A stretch of 64,000 nucleotides of DNA from an uncultured Treponema sp. (GTDB taxonomy: Bacteria; Spirochaetota; Spirochaetia; Treponematales; Treponemataceae): positions 496,001-560,000 of the forward strand of contig NZ_CAKVAM010000001.1 of the NCBI RefSeq assembly GCF_934725225.1, given 5' to 3'. A model generated the notes under the pieces. It did no database searches. It was not told where the DNA came from and worked only from the letters and a program-made list of their open reading frames with translations. The position numbers were made by a program, and so were the translations under genes. The stretch's first letter is position 1. Each line of letters opens with the position of its first letter. Of the stretch, positions 8,673 through 17,244 are shown one piece after another.

Positions 8673-9671
8673 TTATTTGCTCCTGTTCAAAATACTGATG
8701 ATTATCTGGCGGAACATTTCCATGTCTTCTGTTTTACTTTCGGCAATAAAAAGGGTAATTGAAAAAAGAGTGTCGTCATCTATGCGTTTCTTGCCGTTTA
8801 TGTAAAGCATATTATTTTTCTGCATAAAATACAAAAAACAACTGGCGGCTATGCGTTTGTTTCCGTCATGAAAACAGTGGTCTTTTGTAATTGAATATAA
8901 AAGCATGGCAGCTTTTTCTTCCAAAGTGGGATACAATTCCTTGCCGCCAAAAGTCTGGTAAATGTTGTTTACGGCTCCTGCGAAACCGTCATCTTTGGGA
9001 ACTGCAAAAACATCGCTTTCAAAAGCTGGTTTCATTGTATTTATTACTTCCAAAAATTCATTTTCAGAAATTCTTTGTGCAGGAGATTCTGTTTTTCCTT
9101 TCTTATCAAGGTTTCCATGGTCAAAATCATCCAAAAGAACAAGTCCGTTTGAAAAATCCTGTAAAAAGTTCACTGCTTTCTTTATATCATCAAGATTTTC
9201 TAGCTTTTTAGACTTTATGCTTTGTGCAAGGGAATTTGTTAAAGTCTGGAGAGTTATCAGTTTTTCGTGTTCTTTTTTTAACAAATGCTCATTTACAACA
9301 TACCCATTTACGACATATTGATGAAGAATATCTGTCGCCCATTTTCTGAAGCCCGTCGCAATCTTAGATGATACTCTGTAACCAACTGCAAGAATAACAT
9401 CAATATTATAATATGGAATATTTCTTGTAACAGTCCTTGTTCCTTCCATTTGGACTTGTGCAAAAAATGCACAAGTTGAATCTTTTGAGAGTTCATCTTC
9501 CTCATAGATATGCTTTATATGGCGTTGAATTGTAGACCGGTCTTTGTTGTCAAAAAGTTCTCCAATCTTTTCTGCACTAAGCCAAATAGAATTGTCCTGC
9601 ATAATGACTTCCACTTGATTAGAGCCGTTATGCTCGTATATTTTTATTTCACCCTTTGACAAATCGGTCAT
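8673..9671 (-). CDS. RhuM-family protein with C-terminal Fic/DOC domain
   Basis: The N-terminal part (about residues 1-140) matches RhuM/'virulence protein' proteins: EIKIYEHNG, WLSAEKIGELFD, STIQRHIKHIYEEDEL and YYNIDVILAVGYRVSS. The C-terminal part carries a complete Fic motif, HCFHDGNKRIAASCF (HxFxDGNKR), expected to transfer AMP or a related group to a target protein. RhuM-Fic proteins are typical companions of type I restriction and other defence genes. The ATG at 9671 is preferred because AGGAG lies eight bases upstream; an upstream TTG would add 27 residues lying inside the flanking IS end. The hsdS remnant lies immediately downstream. Confidence 0.85.
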   Translation of the reverse strand: MTDLSKGEIKIYEHNGSNQVEVIMQDNSIWLSAEKIGELFDNKDRSTIQRHIKHIYEEDELSKDSTCAFFAQVQMEGTRTVTRNIPYYNIDVILAVGYRVSSKIATGFRKWATDILHQYVVNGYVVNEHLLKKEHEKLITLQTLTNSLAQSIKSKKLENLDDIKKAVNFLQDFSNGLVLLDDFDHGNLDKKGKTESPAQRISENEFLEVINTMKPAFESDVFAVPKDDGFAGAVNNIYQTFGGKELYPTLEEKAAMLLYSITKDHCFHDGNKRIAASCFLYFMQKNNMLYINGKKRIDDDTLFSITLFIAESKTEDMEMFRQIIISILNRSK

Positions 9672-9784
9672 TTTGTCTGCTCCTGTTTTCCTACTCATTA
9701 GTAAAATGAGTGCGTAAAACGACACAGAAAAAGGAGCAGATTTAAGGTGCAAACAGCCGATAAATTAAGCAAGGCGGTTAGCAC

Positions 9785-10192
9785 ATGGCAAAGAAACGAC
9801 AGTCATTCAGCAAGGATTTCAAGGCAAAAGTTACACTTGAAGCATTACGAGAAGAATCTACGATTCAGGAAATTGCAGTAAAGTACGGCGTTCATCCGAA
9901 TCAGATTTCCCAATGGAAAGCACAGGCAATTGCCGGAATGGCTGACATTTTTGAACGGCCGAATAAGAAGTCAGAAGAAACGAGAAAGCAGGAAGAGGAA
10001 AAAGACAGTTTTCTGAAAACAATCGGTGAACAGAAAGTCGAAATTGATTTTCTAAAAAAAAGTACAAGCAGATATACGGCTACGATCCAATCTTGTAGAA
10101 CCTGCTTACAAGTTTTTAAGCATTTCAAGGCAGTGCAAGCTGCTTGGGATTTCACGGAGCCGGTATTATTACGAACCGGGCTCAGGGCATGA
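9785..10192 (+). CDS. IS3-family transposase OrfA (3' end altered)
   Basis: The first 90 residues are a standard OrfA: KKRQSFSKDFKAKVTLEALR, a helix-turn-helix (IQEIAVKYGVHPNQISQWK), then a leucine-zipper-like part ending KVEIDFLKK. Beyond an A8 run at 10054-10061 the annotated frame turns into non-homologous sequence. The neighbouring frame reads KYKQIYGYDPIL and then stops, which looks like the natural end of OrfA. A nine-A run would produce that end and place OrfB in the normal -1 relation. So either the run has lost one A, or the ribosome slips here. Confidence 0.82.
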   Translation: MAKKRQSFSKDFKAKVTLEALREESTIQEIAVKYGVHPNQISQWKAQAIAGMADIFERPNKKSEETRKQEEEKDSFLKTIGEQKVEIDFLKKSTSRYTATIQSCRTCLQVFKHFKAVQAAWDFTEPVLLRTGLRA

Positions 10193-10937
10193 TGAAAAAG
10201 ATTTCAATCTGCTTGTGAAAATCAAGGAAGTCCAGATTGAGCATCCGTATTACGGTTACCGCAGAATCTGGAGAGAAATAAACAAAAACGGCGGAGACAC
10301 TACAGAAACAACTGTACGCCGTGTAATGCGAAGATTCGGGATTACGGCGGTATTTCCGGGCAAAAATCTTTCAAAGGCCTGTAAATATCACAAGAAGTAT
10401 CCGTATCTTCTTAGAAACAAGGTAATCAGATATCCGAATCAGGTATGGTCTACGGATATCACTTACATAAAGCTGTCGACAGGGAATGTTTACCTGATGG
10501 CAATCATAGATTGGTTCTCAAGGAAGGTCTTAAGCTGGCGCGTATTCAACACGATGGATGCGCTGCAGTATGCAAATCTTCTGAGGGAAACAATCGAAGA
10601 ATACGGCTGTCCTGCCATCTTTAACACAGACCAGGGAAGCCAGTTTACATCTGATGTTTTTATCAAAGTTCTTGTCGATTACGACATCCAGATCAGCATG
10701 GACGGAAAAGACCGGGCTTTGGACAACATCAGAATTGAGCGTCTTTGGAGAAGTCTCAAGTACGAGGACATCTACCTTAAACGCTATGAGACAATGAAAG
10801 AGTTGAAGGCCGGCATAAATGTCTACTTCAACTTCTACAACACAGCGAGGTTTCATCAGTCTCTGGATTACAACGTGCCTGATGAAATGTATAAATGCTT
10901 CCAGTACAATGAACTGGAAAGGAAACGGGCTGCATAA
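10095..10937 (+). CDS. IS3-family transposase OrfB
   Basis: This is the catalytic half of the IS3 transposase. The conserved sequence begins near 10095 (EPAYKFLSISRQCKLLGISRS), though the first plausible start codon is the GTG at 10215. It is therefore probably made as an OrfAB fusion by frameshifting at the A run. An HTH_21 region (HPYYGYRRIW) is followed by the integrase core with all three acidic residues: STDITYI, FNTDQGSQF and the Glu of IERLWRSLKYE. The active site looks intact; the doubtful point is only the frame junction. Confidence 0.85.
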   Translation, partial: VEPAYKFLSISRQCKLLGISRSRYYYEPGSGHDEKDFNLLVKIKEVQIEHPYYGYRRIWREINKNGGDTTETTVRRVMRRFGITAVFPGKNLSKACKYHKKYPYLLRNKVIRYPNQVWSTDITYIKLSTGNVYLMAIIDWFSRKVLSWRVFNTMDALQYANLLRETIEEYGCPAIFNTDQGSQFTSDVFIKVLVDYDIQISMDGKDRALDNIRIERLWRSLKYEDIYLKRYETMKELKAGINVYFNFYNTARFHQSLDYNVPDEMYKCFQYNELERKRAA

Positions 10938-11139
10938 TTTTTTACACCTTAAACCTGTAAAAATTTTGCGTTGACTAAATAGCGCATTTTAATACTACTA
11001 TCTTGAGTCAGAATCTGAGAGTTCGAAAGCAAAATTGTTTTCAAAAGATAACTTTCAAGATTTCTATAATTTGGTTACCAATGAGAAAGTCTAAAACATT
11101 CAGACTTTCCAAAACAGAATAGTTAAAGGAGGTACAAAC

Positions 11140-11664
11140 ATGGCATTTTGTTCAAATTGTGGAACAGAACTTGCAGAAGGCGCAAAGTTTTGTGCAAATT
11201 GTGGTACAGCTGTAGCTGTGGTCGAGAAGGTTCAGAAGAATCGGGGAGCCAGTTTTGAAGCGGGGACGATATTAATAACAAGACCCAATGCGAATTTCCC
11301 AGAAGAACAGACGGTACTTTGGTTTAAAACACCGAATTATGTGGAATGGATTAGTTATAACAATAAAGATAAAACAGCTAAGATATGTAATTCTGGTGAG
11401 TATGATCCTCAAACCGGACTCCTTAAAGGTGTGTCTGATGTAGCTAATTTACTGTCAGCATATTTGGGATGCTTGCGCCCAGATGAATATGGTGAGAATC
11501 GTTACCAGTTCTGGGAAGTTGAAGGCTGGGAGTATTCGGAGGAAAATCCTAAGATTTATACAAAGGAGCAGGTTCTGGAAACTCTAGATTCTGTTATTGA
11601 GGAAATAGCAGAAAACACATTCTGGACTCTTAAGGAATATAAGGAACAATTTAAGGACGAGTAA
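11140..11664 (+). CDS. Zinc-ribbon protein of unknown function
   Basis: The first 25 residues form a zinc ribbon with two CxxC knuckles (CSNCGTELAEGAKFCANCG). The following 150 residues are acidic, with repeated Trp and Tyr and no membrane segment, and I do not recognise them. A good ribosome binding site (AAAGGAGG) precedes the ATG. It begins a row of same-strand small genes between the IS3 element and the FliG-like gene, with no clear pathway context. It may be a cytoplasmic binding protein. Confidence 0.65.
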   Translation: MAFCSNCGTELAEGAKFCANCGTAVAVVEKVQKNRGASFEAGTILITRPNANFPEEQTVLWFKTPNYVEWISYNNKDKTAKICNSGEYDPQTGLLKGVSDVANLLSAYLGCLRPDEYGENRYQFWEVEGWEYSEENPKIYTKEQVLETLDSVIEEIAENTFWTLKEYKEQFKDE

Positions 11665-11717
11665 ACAAATTCTTGGAATGTAATAGTAAAAAAAAAATTT
11701 TGTAAGGGGTAAAAAAA

Positions 11718-12752
11718 ATGAAAAAGATGTTGTCACTTATCTCCGCATTTTTTATTTGCGGAAGTTTTGCTTTTGCTGATATTACTACTGCAAAAAAACA
11801 TGAAGCAAGTTCTGCGTATGTTAATGCAATTATTGAATACTGCAATGCGAGTGCATCTGATCCATTGAACAAAGATATTATTTCTGGAATTGAACGCTGT
11901 GCGAAAAAACTTGCGAGCGGTTCTTGGGGAAATAATTATGGTTGTTCAGCTGATGCGAATGTCATCAAGAGCTGGAAAGAAATGGAAGTTGTTTATCAGG
12001 ATTTTTTAAGTGGCGCGATTCGATATACACTTACTTATACAGAAAAAGTTAAAATGGAAAAAGCTAACGATTATGACCAGGCTTTTGAATCGGTAAGGTT
12101 CAAGCCAAAATTCAGTTTTAAAAAGAATTTCCCTGCTGAATCTGATATTGAGAGTGCATTCAGAAAGTTGATGAAATCTGATTATGCTCTTGCAAGTCAA
12201 GTGAAGAAATATGGCAAAAACGTATCACTCAATAGTCCTTCTTGGAAACAACCACCAAGAGAAGTAAAAGGAAGCGATTTGGATTATTTTGGACCTAAGT
12301 ATAGCGTTAAGGATGCAAGAGATAAAAGCATGCCAGAAGTAGATGTCAAGAATCCTGATACTTCGAATGCTGGTTTTATGAAATCCTTAAAGCTGGTAGC
12401 ATCTGAAATGAAAGGCGAACGAATAGAGTCATTAGAATATCATATGTCTCCAGATACTGTAAATTATTCAAGAATTACTGAATATTCTTGGAGTGGTAAA
12501 TATTGGATAGGTTGGAAGCCAACTGTACGCGTTGCTGTTGCTGATAAGAACGGAAATCGTATAAGTAACTGGTCTTGGTGGTATCCTGAAGATGGTTTTG
12601 AAATTCGAGTACCTTTGAGCAAAGCTGATAAAGCTGATCACTATATCATTTCTGATACATGGTGTATGAGGGGAAAAGGAGATGGCTCGGTATGCATGAC
12701 TTATCTGGATTTTAATTACAAACCGCAGTCAAAGCAGATTATCAAGAAATAA
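11718..12752 (+). CDS. Secreted hypothetical protein
   Basis: A clear signal peptide (MKKMLSLISAFFICGSFAFA, cleavage probable after AFA) leads a 324-residue mature protein of unknown family. It is rich in Lys, Ser and aromatic residues and contains several Trp-rich segments near the C-terminus (YSWSGKYWIGWKP, NWSWWYPEDGFEI) that suggest a beta-sandwich. It has no lipobox and no further membrane segment, so it should be periplasmic or secreted. The ATG follows AAGGGG. The next gene begins 12 bases downstream, suggesting an operon. Confidence 0.6.
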   Translation: MKKMLSLISAFFICGSFAFADITTAKKHEASSAYVNAIIEYCNASASDPLNKDIISGIERCAKKLASGSWGNNYGCSADANVIKSWKEMEVVYQDFLSGAIRYTLTYTEKVKMEKANDYDQAFESVRFKPKFSFKKNFPAESDIESAFRKLMKSDYALASQVKKYGKNVSLNSPSWKQPPREVKGSDLDYFGPKYSVKDARDKSMPEVDVKNPDTSNAGFMKSLKLVASEMKGERIESLEYHMSPDTVNYSRITEYSWSGKYWIGWKPTVRVAVADKNGNRISNWSWWYPEDGFEIRVPLSKADKADHYIISDTWCMRGKGDGSVCMTYLDFNYKPQSKQIIKK

Positions 12753-12764
12753 GGAGATGCTGTC

Positions 12765-12968
12765 ATGGAATATTTTGTCGGAGTAATAATTGCTTGGTGT
12801 GTATGCGAGAGCCTAGTCCGTTTCTTTGCAAAATGGGAGTTCGGTTACTTCAGATTCTTTCTGGCACCATCTGATTGGTTTCATATAGTGATTCGGTATC
12901 TTGTTATTTTGCTGATAGTATTTGTTGCCGTTACGATTATTTCGGCAAAAGTATTAGTAAATGTGTAA
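12765..12968 (+). CDS. Small two-helix membrane protein
   Basis: The 67 residues have two hydrophobic segments (about 3-20 and 43-64) joined by an aromatic loop. The ATG has AAGGAG nine bases upstream. The family is unknown. It lies between the secreted protein and the next membrane protein with short gaps (12 and 23 bases), so it is likely part of the same transcript. Confidence 0.5.
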   Translation: MEYFVGVIIAWCVCESLVRFFAKWEFGYFRFFLAPSDWFHIVIRYLVILLIVFVAVTIISAKVLVNV

Positions 12969-12991
12969 ATATAGATTTTGGAGGAATAGAA

Positions 12992-13549
12992 ATGAATAGT
13001 TACAGTAAAGAAATACGTGAGAACGCAAAGGCAGAACTTGACGCCGCAAAAATGGAAGCGAAGACAGAAAAAATACGTGCCAATGCGAGCCAGAAGATTT
13101 TGGAAAAAGGCACCCGTAAAGAAAAATATAACAATCTTCTTCGTTTTGAATTTTCATCAGACCCAGCAGAGCATGAGCATCAGTTGCTCCAATTGTGCGG
13201 GGATTTCTTAAACTGCTATGATGAAAAGGGAGGAGCAAAACTTTATAAAGCATATAATTCTTTATTGGAAAAAGATTTGACGATTCTTATGGCTTCAAAT
13301 ATTGACTTGTACAATAAAATAAATCCTTTGTTTGAGAAAGCTAAAGTCAAAGGATTTAAGAAAATTAAGAGATTCTGGTTTATTGCAGGGGGAATCTGGT
13401 TAGTTTCTTCTATTTTGATTACCATTGCATATGCTGGGACAGGATCACTTGAATTTGCATCTGCACTTGGATCTGGTTTCCTTTTATCGACTATGTATGT
13501 TGGCATACCTGCGGCTATTGTTTGGAAAGTCAGAAAAGGTTCAATCTAA
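12992..13549 (+). CDS. Membrane protein with long charged N-terminal region
   Basis: I chose the ATG at 12992 because GGAGG lies eight bases upstream; the frame is open further up but overlaps the preceding gene. Residues 1-50 are a highly charged helix with repeated Lys, Glu and Ala (coiled-coil like). Residues 127-147 and 153-174 are two membrane segments near the C-terminus. The family is not recognised. It probably sits in the inner membrane with most of the protein in the cytoplasm. Confidence 0.55.
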   Translation: MNSYSKEIRENAKAELDAAKMEAKTEKIRANASQKILEKGTRKEKYNNLLRFEFSSDPAEHEHQLLQLCGDFLNCYDEKGGAKLYKAYNSLLEKDLTILMASNIDLYNKINPLFEKAKVKGFKKIKRFWFIAGGIWLVSSILITIAYAGTGSLEFASALGSGFLLSTMYVGIPAAIVWKVRKGSI

Positions 13550-13635
13550 GCTGACTAAACTGATTGCATGATAGCTTCTGCATTTCGTAAATGTGAGGGC
13601 TGTCATACTAATGCAAAAGAAAAATATAATCATTC

Positions 13636-14487
13636 ATGAAATTAAAATTTTTTTTATTTGTTTTCCCTATAATTCTTAGAACTCCCATTTTTGCAAAACA
13701 ACTTATTTTAGAACGCCCCGTAAAAAACGAGGTTGAAGGCTACAACAAAAAAGTTTACAAAGAGAATGGGAAGGTCAAGCTGTATGTAAATGAATTTACA
13801 AACGATAAGGACGGCAGCAAGCTTGGTTTTGCCTATGCAATAGAATCGGATTCGCCGGAAACTCCTGTTCTTGCAGAGTTAAATGGTGTGGATAAAGATT
13901 TTAATTCCGAGCGGGATGGTGGCTGGCTTATCTACTATGAAAAAGGGGATTCATTTTATATTGGTTCAATCTGGAAAAACGGTTATAAAACCACTGTTAC
14001 GGATATAAGCTGCTTTTATGAATTTGACAAGAAAATCGGTTATGATATTTATTTTATCTTCTGTTATATAGGAGCTGTAAATCGTAACCTGACTTTTGAA
14101 AATTACATTTGTTACACGGATAACTGCCATTTCTGGTGGGATGATAATATAACTGCTTTTTCAATCAGGCTTTCGGAATTTTCTGATTACGAAAAATATT
14201 CAAAAAGTCACGGAAACAATCCGCCTTATCCTGGCTTCAAAATCTGCCTTTTTCATGACAGCCGTGCAACTGGAGCAAAAATCGCAGAAAATCTTAAAAA
14301 AGGTATGTGGAAAACAAAGTCGCGGAATGCACAGCGGCCGGGCAGCGGACCTCCACAGTACGGCGAACTGACCTGCTGGTACGGTGAAGATGATATGTGT
14401 GATAGCATTGAAGAATTTGCAAAGGATTATTACGGAAATTCCACAATGTCACTGGTAATAGATTTTGCACCTGTAAAGGTGAAGTAA
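13636..14487 (+). CDS. Secreted hypothetical protein
   Basis: A short signal peptide (residues 1-20, ending in IFA) precedes a 263-residue mature protein of unknown family. It is rich in Tyr, Asp and Trp, with cysteines at CFYEF, IFCYIG, CYTDNC and TCWYGEDDMC that could form disulfides in the periplasm. A TATAAT box lies at 13625-13630, only five bases before the ATG, and there is no ribosome binding site, so the mRNA may be leaderless. The stop is 19 bases before the small gene that follows. Confidence 0.55.
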   Translation: MKLKFFLFVFPIILRTPIFAKQLILERPVKNEVEGYNKKVYKENGKVKLYVNEFTNDKDGSKLGFAYAIESDSPETPVLAELNGVDKDFNSERDGGWLIYYEKGDSFYIGSIWKNGYKTTVTDISCFYEFDKKIGYDIYFIFCYIGAVNRNLTFENYICYTDNCHFWWDDNITAFSIRLSEFSDYEKYSKSHGNNPPYPGFKICLFHDSRATGAKIAENLKKGMWKTKSRNAQRPGSGPPQYGELTCWYGEDDMCDSIEEFAKDYYGNSTMSLVIDFAPVKVK

Positions 14488-14506
14488 AGGCAAGGAGGCT
14501 GTAGTT

Positions 14507-14671
14507 ATGGAAAATCCACAGGAAAAAGATGATGAAATCGTAACATTTTGTGCTGATGGTGAAGTAATCTGGAGAAGCGAAATTGAGGCGATTATGGCCG
14601 GAAAACCGATTGAAAAGGAGCAGAGCAGCGAAAAGACGAAAGATGATGCGGCTAACAGGTCGGAAAAATGA
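14507..14671 (+). CDS. Small acidic protein coupled to the FliG-like gene
   Basis: This 54-codon gene starts with an ATG nine bases after AAGGAGG and ends in the ATGA overlap with the next start codon at 14668. The ribosome binding site and overlap make it a credible translated gene. The product (MENPQEKDDEIVTFCADGEV...) is acidic at first and Lys/Glu-rich at the end, with no membrane segment. The function is unknown. Its coupling implies it is made together with the FliG paralogue. Confidence 0.55.
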   Translation: MENPQEKDDEIVTFCADGEVIWRSEIEAIMAGKPIEKEQSSEKTKDDAANRSEK

Positions 14672-15420
14672 TGAAGGTTGATTCTATGGATTCTATGGAA
14701 AACAATGAAGAAAAGGAAATTCAGAATTCAGCGTTCTTTGATTTTATCCGTGCGGAAAATCCCGAAACTGTATTCAATACGCTTCAAAAAGAAGATGATT
14801 ATTTTGTTGCGCTTGTTTTTTCATGCATCTCCGAAAGCATGGCAAGTTCTATTTTTGCGAAGTTTGAGCTTGAACGACAGATAAAGATTCAGGAGCAGAT
14901 TGCCAAAGGACTCAAAATTTCTGCCTCTGTTATAAAGGCATACGAGGAATCTTTTAAAGAAAGTCTTAAAAATCAGACCGAGGAAGAAAAAAATCATATT
15001 GCGGGTGCGGACAAAGCCTGCAAAATCCTGCAGCTTTCAAAAATCTCTGTCCAAAAGGAATTTATGGATGGGCTTTCAAAGCAGAATGACACACTTGCGG
15101 CAAAATTCAAGGAAAAGCTTTTCTTTTTTGATGATATTCCGCTTCTTTCTGACCGCGCGCTCCAATGCGTTTTGCGCGAAATTGATGAAAATATTCTTGC
15201 AAAGGCCCTCAAAACAGCCGCTGAGCCGACTTGCGAAAAATTTTACCGCAACATGAGCGAAAAGGCAGCCTCAATGCTCAAAGAGGATATGGAATTTCTT
15301 GGCTCTCTCCGCCTGAAAGACGTGCTTGAATGTCAGCAACTTATCGTGAATGTTGTTTTGCGGCTTGAAGAGAAAGGCGAGATTGTGATTGAAAGGCCGG
15401 ACCGCAGAAGAGGGAACTGA
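14668..15420 (+). CDS. Short FliG paralogue (middle and C-terminal domains)
   Basis: The protein follows the FliG pattern but has only 250 residues against about 340 for flagellar FliG. Residues 25-75 resemble the FliG middle domain, with ENPE where FliG has EHPQ. Residues 160-245 match the C-terminal torque domain: FFFDDIPLLSDRALQCVLRE, NMSEKAASMLKEDMEFLG, RLKDVLECQQLIVNVV and RLEEKGEIVIERPD. The N-terminal domain that joins FliF is missing. Spirochaetes often carry more than one FliG. Here the gene stands alone among accessory genes, so a non-flagellar or asymmetric-motor role is possible. The last five codons run into sequence belonging to the surface-protein remnant, suggesting a recombination junction at about 15400. 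Confidence 0.75.
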   Translation: MMKVDSMDSMENNEEKEIQNSAFFDFIRAENPETVFNTLQKEDDYFVALVFSCISESMASSIFAKFELERQIKIQEQIAKGLKISASVIKAYEESFKESLKNQTEEEKNHIAGADKACKILQLSKISVQKEFMDGLSKQNDTLAAKFKEKLFFFDDIPLLSDRALQCVLREIDENILAKALKTAAEPTCEKFYRNMSEKAASMLKEDMEFLGSLRLKDVLECQQLIVNVVLRLEEKGEIVIERPDRRRGN

Positions 15421-15722
15421 AATCACCCTTGCGGCGAACACGTTCACCAGAGAAGGCTGGACGTTCTCCGGCTGGGCGAAAACTTCCGGCGGAAACATAG
15501 CCTACGATGACAATTCCGGGTACACAATCGGCACGGCGGATGTTACGCTCTATGCCGTGTGGGGAAAATTAGTAACTGCCGACAATGCCACGACTGTAAT
15601 TGGCGGACTGGAAGGCGGAACTAGGGAAAATCCGAATGTCTATATGATAAAAATTACAGACAAAACATTGACTGCGGACAAACTAACAGAAATAGGAACA
15701 GCGATAGAAACAGTAGCAAATA

Positions 15723-15730
15723 AAAGTAAT
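15723..15730. repeat. Left copy of the 8-base target site duplication
   Basis: AAAGTAAT here is repeated at 18782-18789 directly outside the right end of the IS1595-family element. Collapsing the two copies restores the host reading frame (Lys-Ser-Asn-Tyr-Tyr). Confidence 0.9.
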
Positions 15731-15800
15731 CGGAATTATCCCCTCAAACACTTAAAAATCTTTTGACGTTTCAGAAAATCGCATTATGTTATTATGTGCG

Positions 15801-16739
15801 ATGACATTCAAGGAATTACAAGAAAAGTTCCCTACAGAACAATCTATCATAGTACATTTTCACAAGATTCGCTACAGAAACGGTCTGGTTTGTCCGCACT
15901 GTGGCTCTACCCAGAAAGTCGGCACCCGAATCGACCAACTGAAGCTCTGTAACTGCAACCGTTGCCACAACACATTCTCAATTTTTTCAGGCACGATTTT
16001 CGAGAAAACCTCCACCGACCTCACGAAATGGTTCTATGCCGTTCATTTGTTTTTGAACGCAAAGAAAGGAATTTCGGCACTTCAATTACAGCGTGAAATC
16101 GGCACGACCTATAAAACTGCATGGCGTATGTTAAAGCAACTCCGCACTGCTATGGGGAACGAAATTTTAACGAAGCCTTTTGAGTTGATTGTTGAAGTGG
16201 ATGAAACTTATGTTGGTGGTAAGCCACGCAAAGAAAATAAAAATCTGCAATTCACAACACCAATGCCGAAAGATACATCGACAACAGGACGAGGAACAAA
16301 GAAAACGCCTGTAATTGGGGTTAAAGAACGTGAAACAGGGAGAGTTTATACCCGTGTTGCGTTACCAGACCAGAACGGACAAAAACTTACTGGCAAACAA
16401 CTTTTGAACGTAATTTCTACTGTTACAAAATCTGATAGCGTTGTTATGACCGACGATTTCAGGGGCTACAACATTATGAATCACAAAGTCACGAATCCAG
16501 AAAAATTCACGCACATTTCGGTATGCCATAGTTTGGGCGAGTTTTCCGCCGGAAAAGGCTTGCATACAAACGGAATCGAAAGCTTCTGGGCAATTTTGAA
16601 ACGTGCTATAATCGGCAGTTATCATCATGTATCAACTAAGTATTTACAAAACTACGTGAACGAATGTTGTTTCAGACAGAACAACCGAGGCGATAACGCT
16701 TTTGACAAACTGTTGTTGCAAAGTGTTCTGGTGGCATAA
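15801..16739 (+). CDS. IS1595-family transposase
   Basis: A DDE transposase of the IS1595/ISXO2-like family. The N-terminus has a helix and a zinc ribbon (CPHCGSTQK ... CNRCHNTFS) used for DNA binding. The catalytic core shows VEVDETYVGGKPR (first Asp), VVMTDDFRGYN (second Asp) and HTNGIESFWAILKRAIIGSY (last Glu/Asn motif). The protein is full length (312 residues) and looks active. I prefer the ATG at 15801 over 15786, although neither has a strong ribosome binding site. The convergent gene on the other strand begins its stop codon two bases after this one ends. Confidence 0.92.
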   Translation: MTFKELQEKFPTEQSIIVHFHKIRYRNGLVCPHCGSTQKVGTRIDQLKLCNCNRCHNTFSIFSGTIFEKTSTDLTKWFYAVHLFLNAKKGISALQLQREIGTTYKTAWRMLKQLRTAMGNEILTKPFELIVEVDETYVGGKPRKENKNLQFTTPMPKDTSTTGRGTKKTPVIGVKERETGRVYTRVALPDQNGQKLTGKQLLNVISTVTKSDSVVMTDDFRGYNIMNHKVTNPEKFTHISVCHSLGEFSAGKGLHTNGIESFWAILKRAIIGSYHHVSTKYLQNYVNECCFRQNNRGDNAFDKLLLQSVLVA

Positions 16740-16740
16740 T

Positions 16741-17244
16741 TTAAATACCTAAAAGCTCTTTTATTTTACCTTTTGTGTCTTCAAAAGAAATACCGCCTTC
16801 TTTTGAGATGCATTCACATGCCCACTTGTTAAAGTTTGAGATAAAACTTTTGACACCAACAAAATCAATTTCATTAATTGGAACAAAATCTGTGTATGCT
16901 TTATTTAAATCAGAAACTGTACGTTTATGAAAATCATCAAACGAGTCTTCTACAGATTCCCATACATGATTATAAAGTTTCTTAAACTCAGGGTATTTGT
17001 TTGTTCCTTTTACTTTTGGAACATCATCAAATCCCTTTCTTGAAGATGCCACCCAGCCTTCAAAGTTTTCATTATAATGAGTTTGTCCTTTATAATAATA
17101 AAGTTTTATTAAATGTGCATGCCTTATTGGCCTCAGATTGTCTAATTGCATAATAATTACATTCCAAGGTTGAGCCATTTCCTGAAAATGTACGGCTTTA
17201 TCATAAATTTCTTGAAAATCAAAATCTTCGCCTATTTTGTTCAT
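16741..17244 (-). CDS. Transposon passenger protein of unknown function
   Basis: A 167-residue protein, acidic to neutral, with no signal peptide or membrane segment. I do not recognise its family. Notable stretches are MQLDNLRPIRHAHLIKLYYY, a lysine-rich middle (VPKVKGTNKYPEFKKLYNHVW) and DDFHKRTVSDLNKAY; it looks alpha-helical. It is the only gene of the element on the minus strand, convergent with the transposase and divergent from tnpB. Its placement inside the inverted repeats shows it travels with the transposon. It may control transposition or nuclease activity, or be cargo; the sequence alone does not say. Confidence 0.6.
   Translation of the reverse strand: MNKIGEDFDFQEIYDKAVHFQEMAQPWNVIIMQLDNLRPIRHAHLIKLYYYKGQTHYNENFEGWVASSRKGFDDVPKVKGTNKYPEFKKLYNHVWESVEDSFDDFHKRTVSDLNKAYTDFVPINEIDFVGVKSFISNFNKWACECISKEGGISFEDTKGKIKELLGI

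Larger units (their letters stand above)
9700..10975 (+). mobile_element. IS3-family insertion sequence (limits approximate)
   Basis: This element contains overlapping orfA and orfB of an IS3-family transposase. Imperfect inverted ends are suggested by TTTAAGGTGCAAA at 9743-9755 and its relative TTTACACCTTAAA near 10938-10950. The outermost bases and the target duplication could not be fixed by eye. It separates the RhuM-Fic gene from the zinc-ribbon gene. Confidence 0.75.
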
